Below are positions 49,922 to 58,197 of a stretch of DNA of 64,000 bases, one piece after another. Every line of letters begins with the position of its first letter. Positions within the stretch are counted from its first letter, which is position 1. The notes under the pieces are model-generated. The model was given only the letters and a program-made list of their open reading frames with translations. It was not told the DNA's origin and made no database searches. The DNA comes from Leptospira sp. WS39.C2. GTDB taxonomy: Bacteria > Spirochaetota > Leptospiria > Leptospirales > Leptospiraceae. The DNA is taken from NCBI RefSeq assembly GCF_040833965.1, contig NZ_CP162142.1, positions 806,001-870,000 of the forward strand. Reading direction: 5' to 3'. A program made the position numbers and the translations under genes.

Positions 49922-51171
49922 TTGCAGTGATTGGATCTGGTATTACGGGATTAACCGCTGCTTGGGCATTCAATAAATTTACGGATGTTTATTTATACGA
50001 AAAACAACCAGAAATTGGTATGGTTGCTTTTGGAGCGAAACAAACAATACATGGGAAAGATGTCGAATTTGATATTCCCTTTCGCACTATCAAACGAGAC
50101 TATTATCCCACTTTGTTTCAAGTATATGACAAAGCATCGATACAAACTAGAGTAGTTGACTATTCTTTTCGAGTTGATTCCGAAAATGAATCTGTATTTG
50201 GATTTTATTCAAAAAATATTTTTGGGTTCCATTTTGGATTTCCAACTGCTGATGTTTTTGTAACAGAAAAAGGAAGAACAATCTTCTCTGATTTGTTAAA
50301 GTTTTATGCAAATTCAAAACTTGATTGGAAAAACGAAAATCCAAACATTACGATTTTGGATTTTTTAAAGAAATATAAGTATTCGAATGCTTTTATCTAT
50401 GAATTTTTATTACCCACATTTGCTTTAGTAAACACTTGTAAGACGGAGACAGTGGCGAACTACCCTGCGGAAACTATTATTGGATACCATTCTAGAGGAT
50501 ATTCCTATACACCACAAGAAACAGCCAAATATGGAACTCGAGACATTGTGACTCGCATGACAAAGGGTTTGAAACACTTACACCTCAATGCAAAAATACA
50601 ACAAATCTACAAAAAAGGTTCCAAAACCATTATCCAATTTGAAAAGGAAGAAAAAGAATTTGATCATGTGATCCTCTCCACCCAAGCAAACCAGGCGAAG
50701 AATTTACTAGGTGATGGATTTGGGAATGAAAAAGAGATTCTAAATGAATTTCGTTACGAAGCAAGTGACGTTGTTTTGCATACTGATCCAAGTTATTTTA
50801 AAAATCCAAATGTTTCCCTTGTATTCAATATCCGAGATGGTTATGATAAACCTGAAGTAACATTGGATTTGGGCCGGATCATTCCTGAATTAAAAGGGAA
50901 AACTGTATACCAAACTTGGAATCCTCACAAACTTCCTCATGAAAATGATACTTTAAAATTGGCGAAATTTGAAAGGCCAGTAATGGATGAACGAACAGGG
51001 AAGGCAATTGAGAGGATCACTGAATTACATGCGAATCCCAACTGCAATCTTTGGTTATGTGGATCTTATTCCCTTTATGGGATTCCCTTATTAGAAGCAG
51101 GGGCAAAATCCGCATTACAAGTTGTATCAAAAATTTTGAACCAACCAATTGATTCTATAATCCAAACTTAA
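49918..51171 (+). CDS. FAD-dependent amine-oxidase-like oxidoreductase
   Basis: A 417-residue flavoprotein. It opens with the Rossmann dinucleotide motif VIGSGITGLTAAWAF and an acidic strand end YLYEKQPEIGM; the C-terminal FAD motif is LWLCGSYSLYGIPLLEAGAKSALQV. This layout fits the NAD(P)-binding, amine-oxidase-related group that includes desaturases and cyclopropane-type enzymes. The start is the GTG at 49918, whose TGA overlap with the previous gene and AGGAAG upstream both support it; an upstream ATG (49882) is possible. A possible role in lipid modification is suggested by the adjacent methyltransferase but is inference. The stop overlaps that convergent gene by 4 bases. Confidence 0.85.
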   Translation: MIAVIGSGITGLTAAWAFNKFTDVYLYEKQPEIGMVAFGAKQTIHGKDVEFDIPFRTIKRDYYPTLFQVYDKASIQTRVVDYSFRVDSENESVFGFYSKNIFGFHFGFPTADVFVTEKGRTIFSDLLKFYANSKLDWKNENPNITILDFLKKYKYSNAFIYEFLLPTFALVNTCKTETVANYPAETIIGYHSRGYSYTPQETAKYGTRDIVTRMTKGLKHLHLNAKIQQIYKKGSKTIIQFEKEEKEFDHVILSTQANQAKNLLGDGFGNEKEILNEFRYEASDVVLHTDPSYFKNPNVSLVFNIRDGYDKPEVTLDLGRIIPELKGKTVYQTWNPHKLPHENDTLKLAKFERPVMDERTGKAIERITELHANPNCNLWLCGSYSLYGIPLLEAGAKSALQVVSKILNQPIDSIIQT

Positions 51172-51929
51172 ATTGGTTTTTGGACTACATAGTAATGGTA
51201 GCTAAGTTTTAAAGTTTTAGTGATTGTTTGCAAAACAAACCCAAAAATTTGTAATAATAGTTTCATTTTAGATTTGTTTTGGACAAAACCATTGATAACT
51301 GGTATGGTCCAATCCAAATTTTTTTCAATGAGATAACCTATAGTTTGCAATTCCTCTACTGTAACATCCAAAACTTTTACTTGGTTTGGTGGGATTAAAA
51401 AAAAGGATAATAACCCTGAATATTTTTTTTTCTCTATCTCATGTAAGTGGAATACATTGAAAACAAGTTTACCTCCAGGTTTTAGTATACGATAACTTTC
51501 ACGATAGAACTCATCAATTGGATTAAAATGATAAGCTGCATCGACAGAAAAAACATAATCGTAGGAATTAGAAGGTAATGTTTTGATTCCTTCCCATCCA
51601 CCTTCCAGAAACGGTGTTACTTCAAGATTTTGATCATGAAAGAGTTGTTTGGCGAAGTTTGATTGTTCCCCGGGTAAATTAATAGCAGAAAGTTTATCTG
51701 CTTCATATTGATCCTTCCAATAAACCAGGCTTCCTCCAAGCCCAGATCCAACTTCCAAAATGGATTTATTTTTTTCCAGTCCACATTGTTTTGCAAATTC
51801 ATCCAAAAATTGAATTCCAGCTTCTCTGTAATCGGTAACTCCAGTCCAAAATCCGAAATTAGATACATAGTAAGGTGGTTTTTGGGAGAGGTCAGTGACA
51901 GGAGACTTTGAAAAAGGGAAGGGTGTCAT
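51168..51929 (-). CDS. SAM-dependent methyltransferase
   Basis: A 253-residue class I methyltransferase. SAM motif I is ILEVGSGLGGSLVYWK near residue 57, the acidic motif II region follows (KLSAINLPGEQ), and the motif YDYVFSVDAAYHFNP with LKPGGKLVFNVFHLHE lies near 125-165. The C-terminal third is hydrophobic (FFLIPPNQ and KLLLQIFGFVLQTIT), so it may be membrane-associated, as for small-molecule or lipid methyltransferases. Substrate unknown. ATG 51929 is used; the longer frame is not needed. It is divergent from the CstR-like repressor and shares its regulatory region. Confidence 0.88.
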   Translation of the reverse strand: MTPFPFSKSPVTDLSQKPPYYVSNFGFWTGVTDYREAGIQFLDEFAKQCGLEKNKSILEVGSGLGGSLVYWKDQYEADKLSAINLPGEQSNFAKQLFHDQNLEVTPFLEGGWEGIKTLPSNSYDYVFSVDAAYHFNPIDEFYRESYRILKPGGKLVFNVFHLHEIEKKKYSGLLSFFLIPPNQVKVLDVTVEELQTIGYLIEKNLDWTIPVINGFVQNKSKMKLLLQIFGFVLQTITKTLKLSYHYYVVQKPI

Positions 51930-51951
51930 TTTTTTTACTTGAATTTCCAAT

Positions 51952-51967
51952 ATACCCTGCTGGGTAT
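51952..51967. promoter_or_regulatory. CsoR/CstR-type operator upstream of the repressor gene
   Basis: Palindrome ATACCC (51952-51957), TGCT, GGGTAT (51962-51967), six-base arms. It lies six bases before the repressor ATG and 22 bases upstream of the divergent methyltransferase start. The AC-tract/G-tract layout matches CsoR-family operators. Confidence 0.68.
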
Positions 51968-51973
51968 GTAGGA

Positions 51974-52240
51974 ATGAGCCTTTCCGATAACCAAACAAAA
52001 CTCATCCACCGCATCAATCGTATCCAAGGGCAGCTGGAAGCGATTAAAAATACCATCGTGACAGAAGAACAGGACTGTGAAAAAGCGATCCTGCTTCTGA
52101 AAGCAGCCCACCAAGCCATGAAAAAGTTTGGAGAGGCTTACATTCATGAATATATGGATACCTGTTTCAAAGAAAAGAAGTCCACTCAAAACATCGAATC
52201 TGATGTAAAAAAAGCCATTTCTGCCGCTTTCTCTCTCTAA
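51974..52240 (+). CDS. CsoR/CstR-family repressor
   Basis: An 88-residue all-helical repressor of the CsoR/RcnR/FrmR family, beginning with the family motif LIHRINRIQGQLEAIKN. The two sensing cysteines are Cys35 and Cys64, 29 residues apart as in CsoR and CstR. The His that completes the Cu(I) site of CsoR would be four residues before Cys64, and here it is Tyr60, so copper sensing is not favoured; the pattern resembles the persulfide sensor CstR. The ATG at 51974 has a close upstream AGGA only; the ATACCC palindrome lies six bases upstream. The gene leads an array with DUF2892, TolC and RND genes. Ligand assignment is inference. Confidence 0.9.
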   Translation: MSLSDNQTKLIHRINRIQGQLEAIKNTIVTEEQDCEKAILLLKAAHQAMKKFGEAYIHEYMDTCFKEKKSTQNIESDVKKAISAAFSL

Positions 52241-52280
52241 ACTAATTTTTTTCCTTTCAAATCCCACTTAAAAAGTCTTG

Positions 52281-52308
52281 CCACATATACCCACCGGGGT
52301 ATATGTGG
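52281..52308. promoter_or_regulatory. Long perfect palindrome, CsoR/CstR-type operator
   Basis: Twelve-base perfect arms CCACATATACCC (52281-52292) and GGGTATATGTGG (52297-52308) with spacer ACCG. The core ATACCC-N4-GGGTAT is the same as at 51952. It lies 33 bases before the DUF2892 start, in the promoter region of the pump genes. Confidence 0.75.
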
Positions 52309-52318
52309 TTGTAAAGGT

Positions 52319-52337
52319 ATATACTATAGGGGGTATG
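52319..52337. promoter_or_regulatory. Half-site G-tract next to the DUF2892 ribosome-binding site
   Basis: The sequence ATATACTATAGGGGGTATG contains a TATAGGGGGTAT half-site. Its G-tract also serves as the ribosome-binding site: AGGGGG is 7 bases before the ATG at 52341. Repressor binding here could block both transcription and, in principle, expose or hide the site. Confidence 0.5.
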
Positions 52338-52340
52338 GTA

Positions 52341-52565
52341 ATGTTCTTAGCTTCAACAAAAACATGGTATTTAGAGCGATTGGTATTTCTCATCGCTGGT
52401 GTGTTTAGTCTCGTGGGTGTTTCACTTGGAACCTATGTTTCCAGTTGGTGGTTTTTATTAAACTTACTTGTTGGAATCAACTTGGTTGTCTTTTCAACCA
52501 TTGGTTTTTGTCCCATGGCTATCCTTTTAAACAAATTAGGTGTAGAACCAAAGGTTAAGGAATAA
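52341..52565 (+). CDS. DUF2892 inner-membrane protein
   Basis: A 74-residue protein with two predicted membrane segments (about residues 14-32 and 36-54) and the family end motif GFCPMAILLNKLGV. DUF2892 proteins, such as the membrane part of YgaP, often neighbour rhodaneses and CstR-type repressors in sulfur and persulfide stress operons. ATG 52341 is chosen over the in-frame ATG 52335 because the latter is one base from the AGGGGG site. It is the first gene after the operator and ends 4 bases before tolC-like gene, so they are coexpressed. Confidence 0.85.
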   Translation: MFLASTKTWYLERLVFLIAGVFSLVGVSLGTYVSSWWFLLNLLVGINLVVFSTIGFCPMAILLNKLGVEPKVKE

Positions 52566-52569
52566 TCCA

Positions 52570-53982
52570 ATGAAATATTTCACTAGCTTTCTTCTTTTGG
52601 TGACACCGATTTTTCTTTCTGCGGAAGGTGTCGGATTTAATGAACTCTGGAAACGAATCGAAGAAAATTCATCTGCAAGAAAATCCAAATATTTGGAGTG
52701 GAAAGCTGGTGAAATTGCAAAAGATAGATCCGACAAACACTGGTTACCTCGAGTGTATGCAGATCTTAGAACTTTCCAAACCAATGATCCAACACTCAAC
52801 TTTATGGGTAAACTAAGCCAACGGAGTGCTTCTGATTCAGATTTTTCGACAGCTTCAACTCGAAATCGACCAGGCAATTTTTTAGATTCAAATAACCAAC
52901 CTTATACGACTCTCAATTCAGATTCAATGAATCTATTTGCAAAGGATACTTTGAATTATCCAGGGAGCCATCAATATTCTCGAGGGACCTTAGGTATGGA
53001 TTTACCACTTTACGAAGGTGGATCTGGGAAAACTTTTGCGGCTATGAATGAAAAGAGGAGTACTGGATTAAAGTTTGAGTGGTTAGCCATTCGGGATCGT
53101 GAATATGCCCAAGCTGGTTTTTATTACAGAGCCATCCAATCTTTGTATGAATATAAGCAAAGGCTCGAACAAATCAAAAAAATAGAAAGTCGATTCCAAT
53201 CCAACTATTCCTTGGGGAATAAAGGAAATCCAGTTGGGTATGCGGGATACCTTGCATTAAAATCGATCAAAAACCAAATCGTCATCCTTGAGAAACAATC
53301 TGAGTTACAAATCAATGATTATAAGGAAACTTTATTTGTATTATCTGATCTACCCCTAACTGATTTGGAAATTGTAGAATCAGATCTAAATACATTTTTA
53401 GATACTTACTTCAAACGACCTGTTGGTTATGAAAGATCAAACCAAATGAATGCTCAAATCAAATATGCTGAGGGTGAAAAACTGAAAGCAGATATGGAGA
53501 TGGCAAAATTTTTACCGAAACTCGGAGCTTATTCAGAAGCATACGGATACCAGGGTAGTCGAAATATCTCCAATGCCTACCAGGCCGGTGTGTATTTACA
53601 AATGAATCTTTATAATCCTAAAGATATGGGGGCCGTTGATGAAGCAAAATTAAACGCTGAAGCGACTCTCAAAAAAATGGAAGAAAAAACAAAAGAAGAA
53701 GAAGCACATGTTAAATCTTTGATTCAAAAAGAAATCACACTCAAAGAAAGTTTAGAACTCATAAGAGAAAATGTAAAATACCAAGAAGAACAAGTCATTA
53801 ACATGCAAAGGTTATTCCAAAGTGGAGCGATCAATGCCATTCAATTTGCGGAAACACTCAACAAATCATTAGAGTTATCACGTGTTCTCATGGAGACAGA
53901 GATTGGAATGTTACAAGTAAGAACGGAAGTATCAATATTTTCAAAAAAGGAAGACATATATGAAACCACTGGAAGAAATTAG
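52570..53982 (+). CDS. TolC-family outer-membrane efflux channel
   Basis: A 470-residue protein with a signal peptide (residues 1-18, ending LSA) and the TolC-type pattern of two helical repeats that form an outer-membrane beta-barrel plus periplasmic tunnel. Seen are VGFNELWKRIEENSSARKSKYLEW at the start, KDRSDKHWLPRVYADLR, MDLPLYEGGS near residue 140, LPKLGAYSEAYGYQG near 317, YLQMNLYNPKD and a long coiled segment to NAIQFAETLNKSLELSRVLMETE. It forms the exit duct for the RND pump downstream, with 23 bases of overlap between the genes. ATG 52570 follows AAGGAA. Confidence 0.92.
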   Translation: MKYFTSFLLLVTPIFLSAEGVGFNELWKRIEENSSARKSKYLEWKAGEIAKDRSDKHWLPRVYADLRTFQTNDPTLNFMGKLSQRSASDSDFSTASTRNRPGNFLDSNNQPYTTLNSDSMNLFAKDTLNYPGSHQYSRGTLGMDLPLYEGGSGKTFAAMNEKRSTGLKFEWLAIRDREYAQAGFYYRAIQSLYEYKQRLEQIKKIESRFQSNYSLGNKGNPVGYAGYLALKSIKNQIVILEKQSELQINDYKETLFVLSDLPLTDLEIVESDLNTFLDTYFKRPVGYERSNQMNAQIKYAEGEKLKADMEMAKFLPKLGAYSEAYGYQGSRNISNAYQAGVYLQMNLYNPKDMGAVDEAKLNAEATLKKMEEKTKEEEAHVKSLIQKEITLKESLELIRENVKYQEEQVINMQRLFQSGAINAIQFAETLNKSLELSRVLMETEIGMLQVRTEVSIFSKKEDIYETTGRN

Positions 53983-56900
53983 AGCAGGTTTCGCAGGCAA
54001 ACTTGCGGAAACTTTTTTGCATTCTAGGCTAACTCCTGTCATCGCCATTGCGAGTTTGGTTCTTGGTTTATTTGCAGTGTATTTGACACCGAAAGAAGAA
54101 GAACCTCAAATTTCGGTTCCAATGGTTGATATCCTAATTCCAAGTCCTGGTTTTTCACCAGAAGAAACGGAAAGAAAAGTAACAGAACCTATTGAAAGAG
54201 CGGTTTGGGGACTGGAAGGAGTAGAATACATTTATTCCACTAGCAAATGGCATGGTAGTTATATCACGGTTCGTTTCAAAGTGGGGGAACCTATTGAACC
54301 TTCCCTTTTGAAAATCCATCACAAACTGATGGAGGTAAAAACAATTTTACCAAAAAATACACTTACTCCGACTGTGAAGTCATATTCGATAGATGATGTC
54401 CCATTTTTAGCGTTAAGTTTTAGTGCCGAGTCATTAAATGATTATGAACTTAGACAAAAAGTTGCTCCCTTAGCCCGTGAACTGTCATCAACACCTGATC
54501 TTGCAAGTGTGCAAATGTTAGGTGGACTTAAAAAAACGGTGCGAGTAAAAATAAATCCAGATTTACTCTCAAGATTTGGCGTAACCTCTATTGAAGTAGC
54601 TGAAAGTTTAAAACATAACGATGCCCTCATTCCAGCTGGGAAAAATTGGTCATCGGAATCCGTTTTGGATACAGAAGTTGGTGGTGTATTAAAGAATATA
54701 GCCGATGTAAAACGATTACCTGTAGCCCAACGCGGAGGTAGGGTAGTTCGTATCCAAGATTTGGCTCAAGTAGAAGAAGGTCCAGAGGAACGAACACGAG
54801 CTTCTTTATTGTATGATAAATCCCTCGGCGAATCCAAACGAAATGCGGTTACAATCGTATTTGCAAAACGAAAGGGAACCAACGTAGTAAACCTCTCTAA
54901 GGACCTAATTGAAAGAGCCGAACTATTTCAAAAAGATTTACCAAAAGAAATTTCTTTAAGTGTGATTCGAGATTACGGAAGTACGGCGGAAGACAAATCA
55001 CATGAACTCATTGAACATTTGTTAATCGCTACAATTTCTGTGACAGTCCTCATTGCTTTATGGATGGGTTGGAGGTCAGCTCTCGTGGTTGCGATTGCAA
55101 TTCCTGTCACTTTGGCACTAACTCTTGCAATTTATTATTTTCTTGGATATACACTGAACCGAGTGACACTCTTTGCTTTGATTTTCTCCATAGGGATTCT
55201 CGTGGATGATGCCATTGTTGTGGTGGAAAATATCGAAAGGCATTTGGAAGAAAATCCAAAACTTGGGATCATTCGTGCAACACTCATTGCTGTTTCTGAA
55301 GTGGGAAATCCAACTATCTTGGCTACATTCACTGTAATCGCTGCGATTTTACCGATGGCGTTTGTGCGAGGACTTATGGGTCCTTATATGAAACCAATTC
55401 CTGTTGGTGCAAGTCTTGCGATGATTTTATCTCTTATCGTGGCATTCGTGATTACACCTTGGGCATCAGTGCGTTTATTAAAAGAAACACATACCCACTC
55501 TGATAAGGAAGTTGGCCATAAAGTATCAAAACTAGACCAACTCTATATAAAGTTCACTAACTGGTTGTTGGGTACAAAGAAAAATGCAAGTCTCTTTGGT
55601 GCCATTACTATTGGTTTACTTGTTATTTCGATGGCCTTTGTTGCTTTCAAATGGGTTAAAGTGAAGATGTTACCTTTTGATAACAAAGAAGAATTCCAAG
55701 TATTGATTGATTATGAAACAAAAACAACTTTGAAAGAGAGTATGTCTCAGTCGGAAGGGTTGGCAAAAATTTTATTAACCAATCCGAATGTGGAAAAAAT
55801 CCAAATCTTTGGGGGAGAAGCGGCTCCGTTTTCTTTCTCTGGAATGGTGAAACACTCGTTTCTTCGTAATTTGGATTCCATGAATGACTTACAAATTATT
55901 TTAAAAAATAAAAATGATCGTAAGGAATCAAGTCATGAAATCATAGAATCTCTTCGTGGGGAAATCAAATCCTTTGGTAAAGATCATAATGCTGTGACGA
56001 AGGTTTTAGAAATCCCTCCAGGTCCACCGGTGATGGCCACAATGGTAGCGGAAGTTTATGGTCCTACTGTCTCGGAACGAAAAAAAGTCGCCGAAGAGAT
56101 ATTCCAAATCTTTAAGGAAGAACCGAGTGTTGTTGATTTGGATACTTCGTTACGTAATGGTAGGCCAAAAATGGTTTATCCAATCGATTTTGAAAAATCA
56201 GGTCTTTATGGAATCAAAACTTCTGCTCTTGCTTATACGGGAACGATCCTATTTTCAGAATCACCTCTTGTAAGTTTGGCGACGGCAAATGAACCAGAAG
56301 AAGTCTCAATCCAATTATCAGTGAAACAAAACATTCGTAGTTCGAAGTCACCATTCCAAAACCAAAATATCATGTCTATGGAATCGGGTGTTGTTTCCTC
56401 CGAACGAGTGTTAGGAAATCCTTACCTCGAAGAAGACCGTGCTCTTTTTCGTAAAAACTTAAAGCCAGTCAATTATGTGATGAGTGAACTTTCTGGTGAA
56501 GAAGAAGCACCTGTTTATGGGATGTTAAAACTAGCACCTAAAATCAAGTATGAGACACAAACAGCGGATGTTCCATGGAATACGACAAAACCTGTGATCA
56601 AATGGGATGGCGAATGGTTCATCACTTATGAAGTGTTCAGAGACTTAGGAGGAGCCTTTGCTGTGGTAATCCTACTCATCTATGTTTTGGTACTTGGATG
56701 GTTTAAAAGTTACACAGTGCCTCTTGTCATTATGGCACCAATTCCTATCTCTCTCATTGGAATTTTACCTGGCCATTGGGTGATGGGGGCATATTTTACC
56801 GCAACATCTATGATTGGATTCATTGCAGGTGCAGGCATTATTGTTCGAAACTCCATCATCCTTGTAGATTTCATCGAAGGAGAGATAAGTAAGGGTGTTC

Positions 56901-57136
56901 CGTTAAAAGATGCCGTTGTTCATGCAGGTGTGGTTCGGTTCAGGCCAATGTTACTGACAGCTTCTGCTGTTGTCGTGGGTTCCTTTGTGATGTTATTTGA
57001 TCCAATCTTCCAAGGTCTTGCCATCTCACTTATGTTTGGTGAAATAGCTGCTACTGTGCTTAGCCGGTTTGCTGTCCCAGTACTCTACTATTGGTTCATT
57101 GGGAAATCCAGACAAGGTGTGATCAAACACGGATAA
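53960..57136 (+). CDS. RND-family efflux pump
   Basis: A 1058-residue inner-membrane pump with the twelve-segment RND layout: membrane segment 1 at about residues 25-43, a first periplasmic domain (LIPSPGFSPEETERKVTEPIERAVWGLEGVEYI), segments 2-6 near 350-510, a second large loop, and segments 8-12 near 905-1045. The proton-relay pair is Asp416-Asp417 in GILVDDAIVVVENI. It overlaps the TolC-like gene by 23 bases. The usual adaptor (MFP/HlyD) gene is missing between the pump and the channel. The substrate (metal, sulfur species or organic compound) is not predictable from the sequence alone. Confidence 0.93.
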   Translation: MKPLEEIRAGFAGKLAETFLHSRLTPVIAIASLVLGLFAVYLTPKEEEPQISVPMVDILIPSPGFSPEETERKVTEPIERAVWGLEGVEYIYSTSKWHGSYITVRFKVGEPIEPSLLKIHHKLMEVKTILPKNTLTPTVKSYSIDDVPFLALSFSAESLNDYELRQKVAPLARELSSTPDLASVQMLGGLKKTVRVKINPDLLSRFGVTSIEVAESLKHNDALIPAGKNWSSESVLDTEVGGVLKNIADVKRLPVAQRGGRVVRIQDLAQVEEGPEERTRASLLYDKSLGESKRNAVTIVFAKRKGTNVVNLSKDLIERAELFQKDLPKEISLSVIRDYGSTAEDKSHELIEHLLIATISVTVLIALWMGWRSALVVAIAIPVTLALTLAIYYFLGYTLNRVTLFALIFSIGILVDDAIVVVENIERHLEENPKLGIIRATLIAVSEVGNPTILATFTVIAAILPMAFVRGLMGPYMKPIPVGASLAMILSLIVAFVITPWASVRLLKETHTHSDKEVGHKVSKLDQLYIKFTNWLLGTKKNASLFGAITIGLLVISMAFVAFKWVKVKMLPFDNKEEFQVLIDYETKTTLKESMSQSEGLAKILLTNPNVEKIQIFGGEAAPFSFSGMVKHSFLRNLDSMNDLQIILKNKNDRKESSHEIIESLRGEIKSFGKDHNAVTKVLEIPPGPPVMATMVAEVYGPTVSERKKVAEEIFQIFKEEPSVVDLDTSLRNGRPKMVYPIDFEKSGLYGIKTSALAYTGTILFSESPLVSLATANEPEEVSIQLSVKQNIRSSKSPFQNQNIMSMESGVVSSERVLGNPYLEEDRALFRKNLKPVNYVMSELSGEEEAPVYGMLKLAPKIKYETQTADVPWNTTKPVIKWDGEWFITYEVFRDLGGAFAVVILLIYVLVLGWFKSYTVPLVIMAPIPISLIGILPGHWVMGAYFTATSMIGFIAGAGIIVRNSIILVDFIEGEISKGVPLKDAVVHAGVVRFRPMLLTASAVVVGSFVMLFDPIFQGLAISLMFGEIAATVLSRFAVPVLYYWFIGKSRQGVIKHG

Positions 57137-57171
57137 AAAACAAAGATCAAAACTGAAATTGTTTTTCTTTC

Positions 57172-57205
57172 GATACAAAAAAAGCTGAAGGATTCCCTTC
57201 AGCTT
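57172..57205 (-). terminator. Rho-independent terminator of hydrolase copy A
   Basis: Ten-base stem AAGCTGAAGG (57182-57191) with CCTTCAGCTT (57196-57205) and loop ATTC; on the minus strand it is followed by a T-run (the plus-strand A-run at 57176-57181). It lies downstream of the minus-strand gene ending at 57257 and just after the RND gene. Confidence 0.85.
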
Positions 57206-57256
57206 CTCAAATGATAACCCTTCTAGGTTTCCTAGCTGGGTTAATTTAACCTACGA

Positions 57257-58039
57257 TTATCTTGTTCCTTCGTTTTTAATCTCACTATGGTTCTTATACA
57301 AACCAGCAGATGTTAGAGATGGAGCTCTCACATGTCCCGTGTATTGTGTATAAGTAGTGCTACCACTTACGATGGAAGATTGGCATTTGTCGAGTCCACC
57401 AGAACGGTTGTAACCACAAGATGAATGGTATGCAACAGCATAATCATCTTCCCCAGGTAGGATCGCAGATGGACCAAAAGCACCTTTGTAACCAGGTACA
57501 TGGTGGATCTGAATTCCAGCCGTATTATTGTGGTTAAACGCTCCGCGTGCAGTGGAAACGATGAGGGACTTGTCCATTGCATTGCCACCAAATCCGAATG
57601 TTGCACCATTCAGAGCAGAAGCAAGTTCCGATCCACCAGAAGCCGCTGCAAGTGCAGTTACTTTTGTGAGATTGAAACCCTTTGCCGAAGCAGTGGATCC
57701 CAAATTTGCCAACCAAAACTCAATCGCGTAACATCCCGCAGAGTGGCATACGATTTTGCAAGAGTTTGCCCCTTTGCAATAGTTCGTAAGACCTGTGGAA
57801 ATGTTTGTTTGGGCACGAGACGATCCGTAAGTCCTTGGATCTGTTTTCCCATCGTATCCGATGAAAATTTTAGATCCAGAAACCGTATTCGCAGAGGTTC
57901 CCCAATACGAATTCACGTCACTTGTTCCCACGCCATTGTGGTTTTTATCTGATTTTCCGTGGATAAACACGGTGTAGGTTTGTGCACTGAGTGATCCTGC
58001 GAGGAGGAACGCTAGTACAGTTGTGATGGTGCTTCGCAT
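57257..58039 (-). CDS. Secreted serine-hydrolase-like protein, copy A
   Basis: A 260-residue exported protein with a signal peptide (residues 1-19, ending SLSA before QTYTVFIHGKS). The alpha/beta-hydrolase pattern is a beta strand, HG, and later the nucleophile motif C-H-S-A-G-C with Ser100. Conserved Asp and His candidates are in PGEDDYAVAYHSSCGYN. Several conserved cysteines (88, 94, 98, 103 and later) suggest disulfides. Copies B and C follow upstream in the same orientation. This copy lacks a seven-residue segment (near residue 225) that both others have. ATG 58039 follows AGGG. Lipase, esterase or peptidase activity is inferred only from the fold. Confidence 0.82.
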   Translation of the reverse strand: MRSTITTVLAFLLAGSLSAQTYTVFIHGKSDKNHNGVGTSDVNSYWGTSANTVSGSKIFIGYDGKTDPRTYGSSRAQTNISTGLTNYCKGANSCKIVCHSAGCYAIEFWLANLGSTASAKGFNLTKVTALAAASGGSELASALNGATFGFGGNAMDKSLIVSTARGAFNHNNTAGIQIHHVPGYKGAFGPSAILPGEDDYAVAYHSSCGYNRSGGLDKCQSSIVSGSTTYTQYTGHVRAPSLTSAGLYKNHSEIKNEGTR

Positions 58040-58122
58040 ATATTTTCCCTTTCCTGATTTTCTATCTTTAAGCACAAATTCCATAAATAAGTCAAATGTG
58101 TCAATTTATATAATAATAGGGC

Positions 58123-58151
58123 AAAAAAAAGACCAACCGATTTGGTTGGCC
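58123..58151 (-). terminator. Rho-independent terminator after hydrolase copy B
   Basis: On the minus strand, a GGCCAACC/GGTTGGTC stem-loop (six clean base pairs CCAACC-GGTTGG around a five-base loop) is followed by eight T (plus-strand A-run 58123-58130). It separates copy B from copy A. Confidence 0.75.
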
Positions 58152-58197
58152 TTTTCTCGTTCCTTCCGAAAGGGAAGGCTTCGGTTGGATCCCGATT

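Noticed and set aside
57182..57205. Hairpin considered as a bidirectional terminator for the RND gene
   Set aside because: There is no T-run on the plus strand, so it is assigned only to the minus-strand gene.
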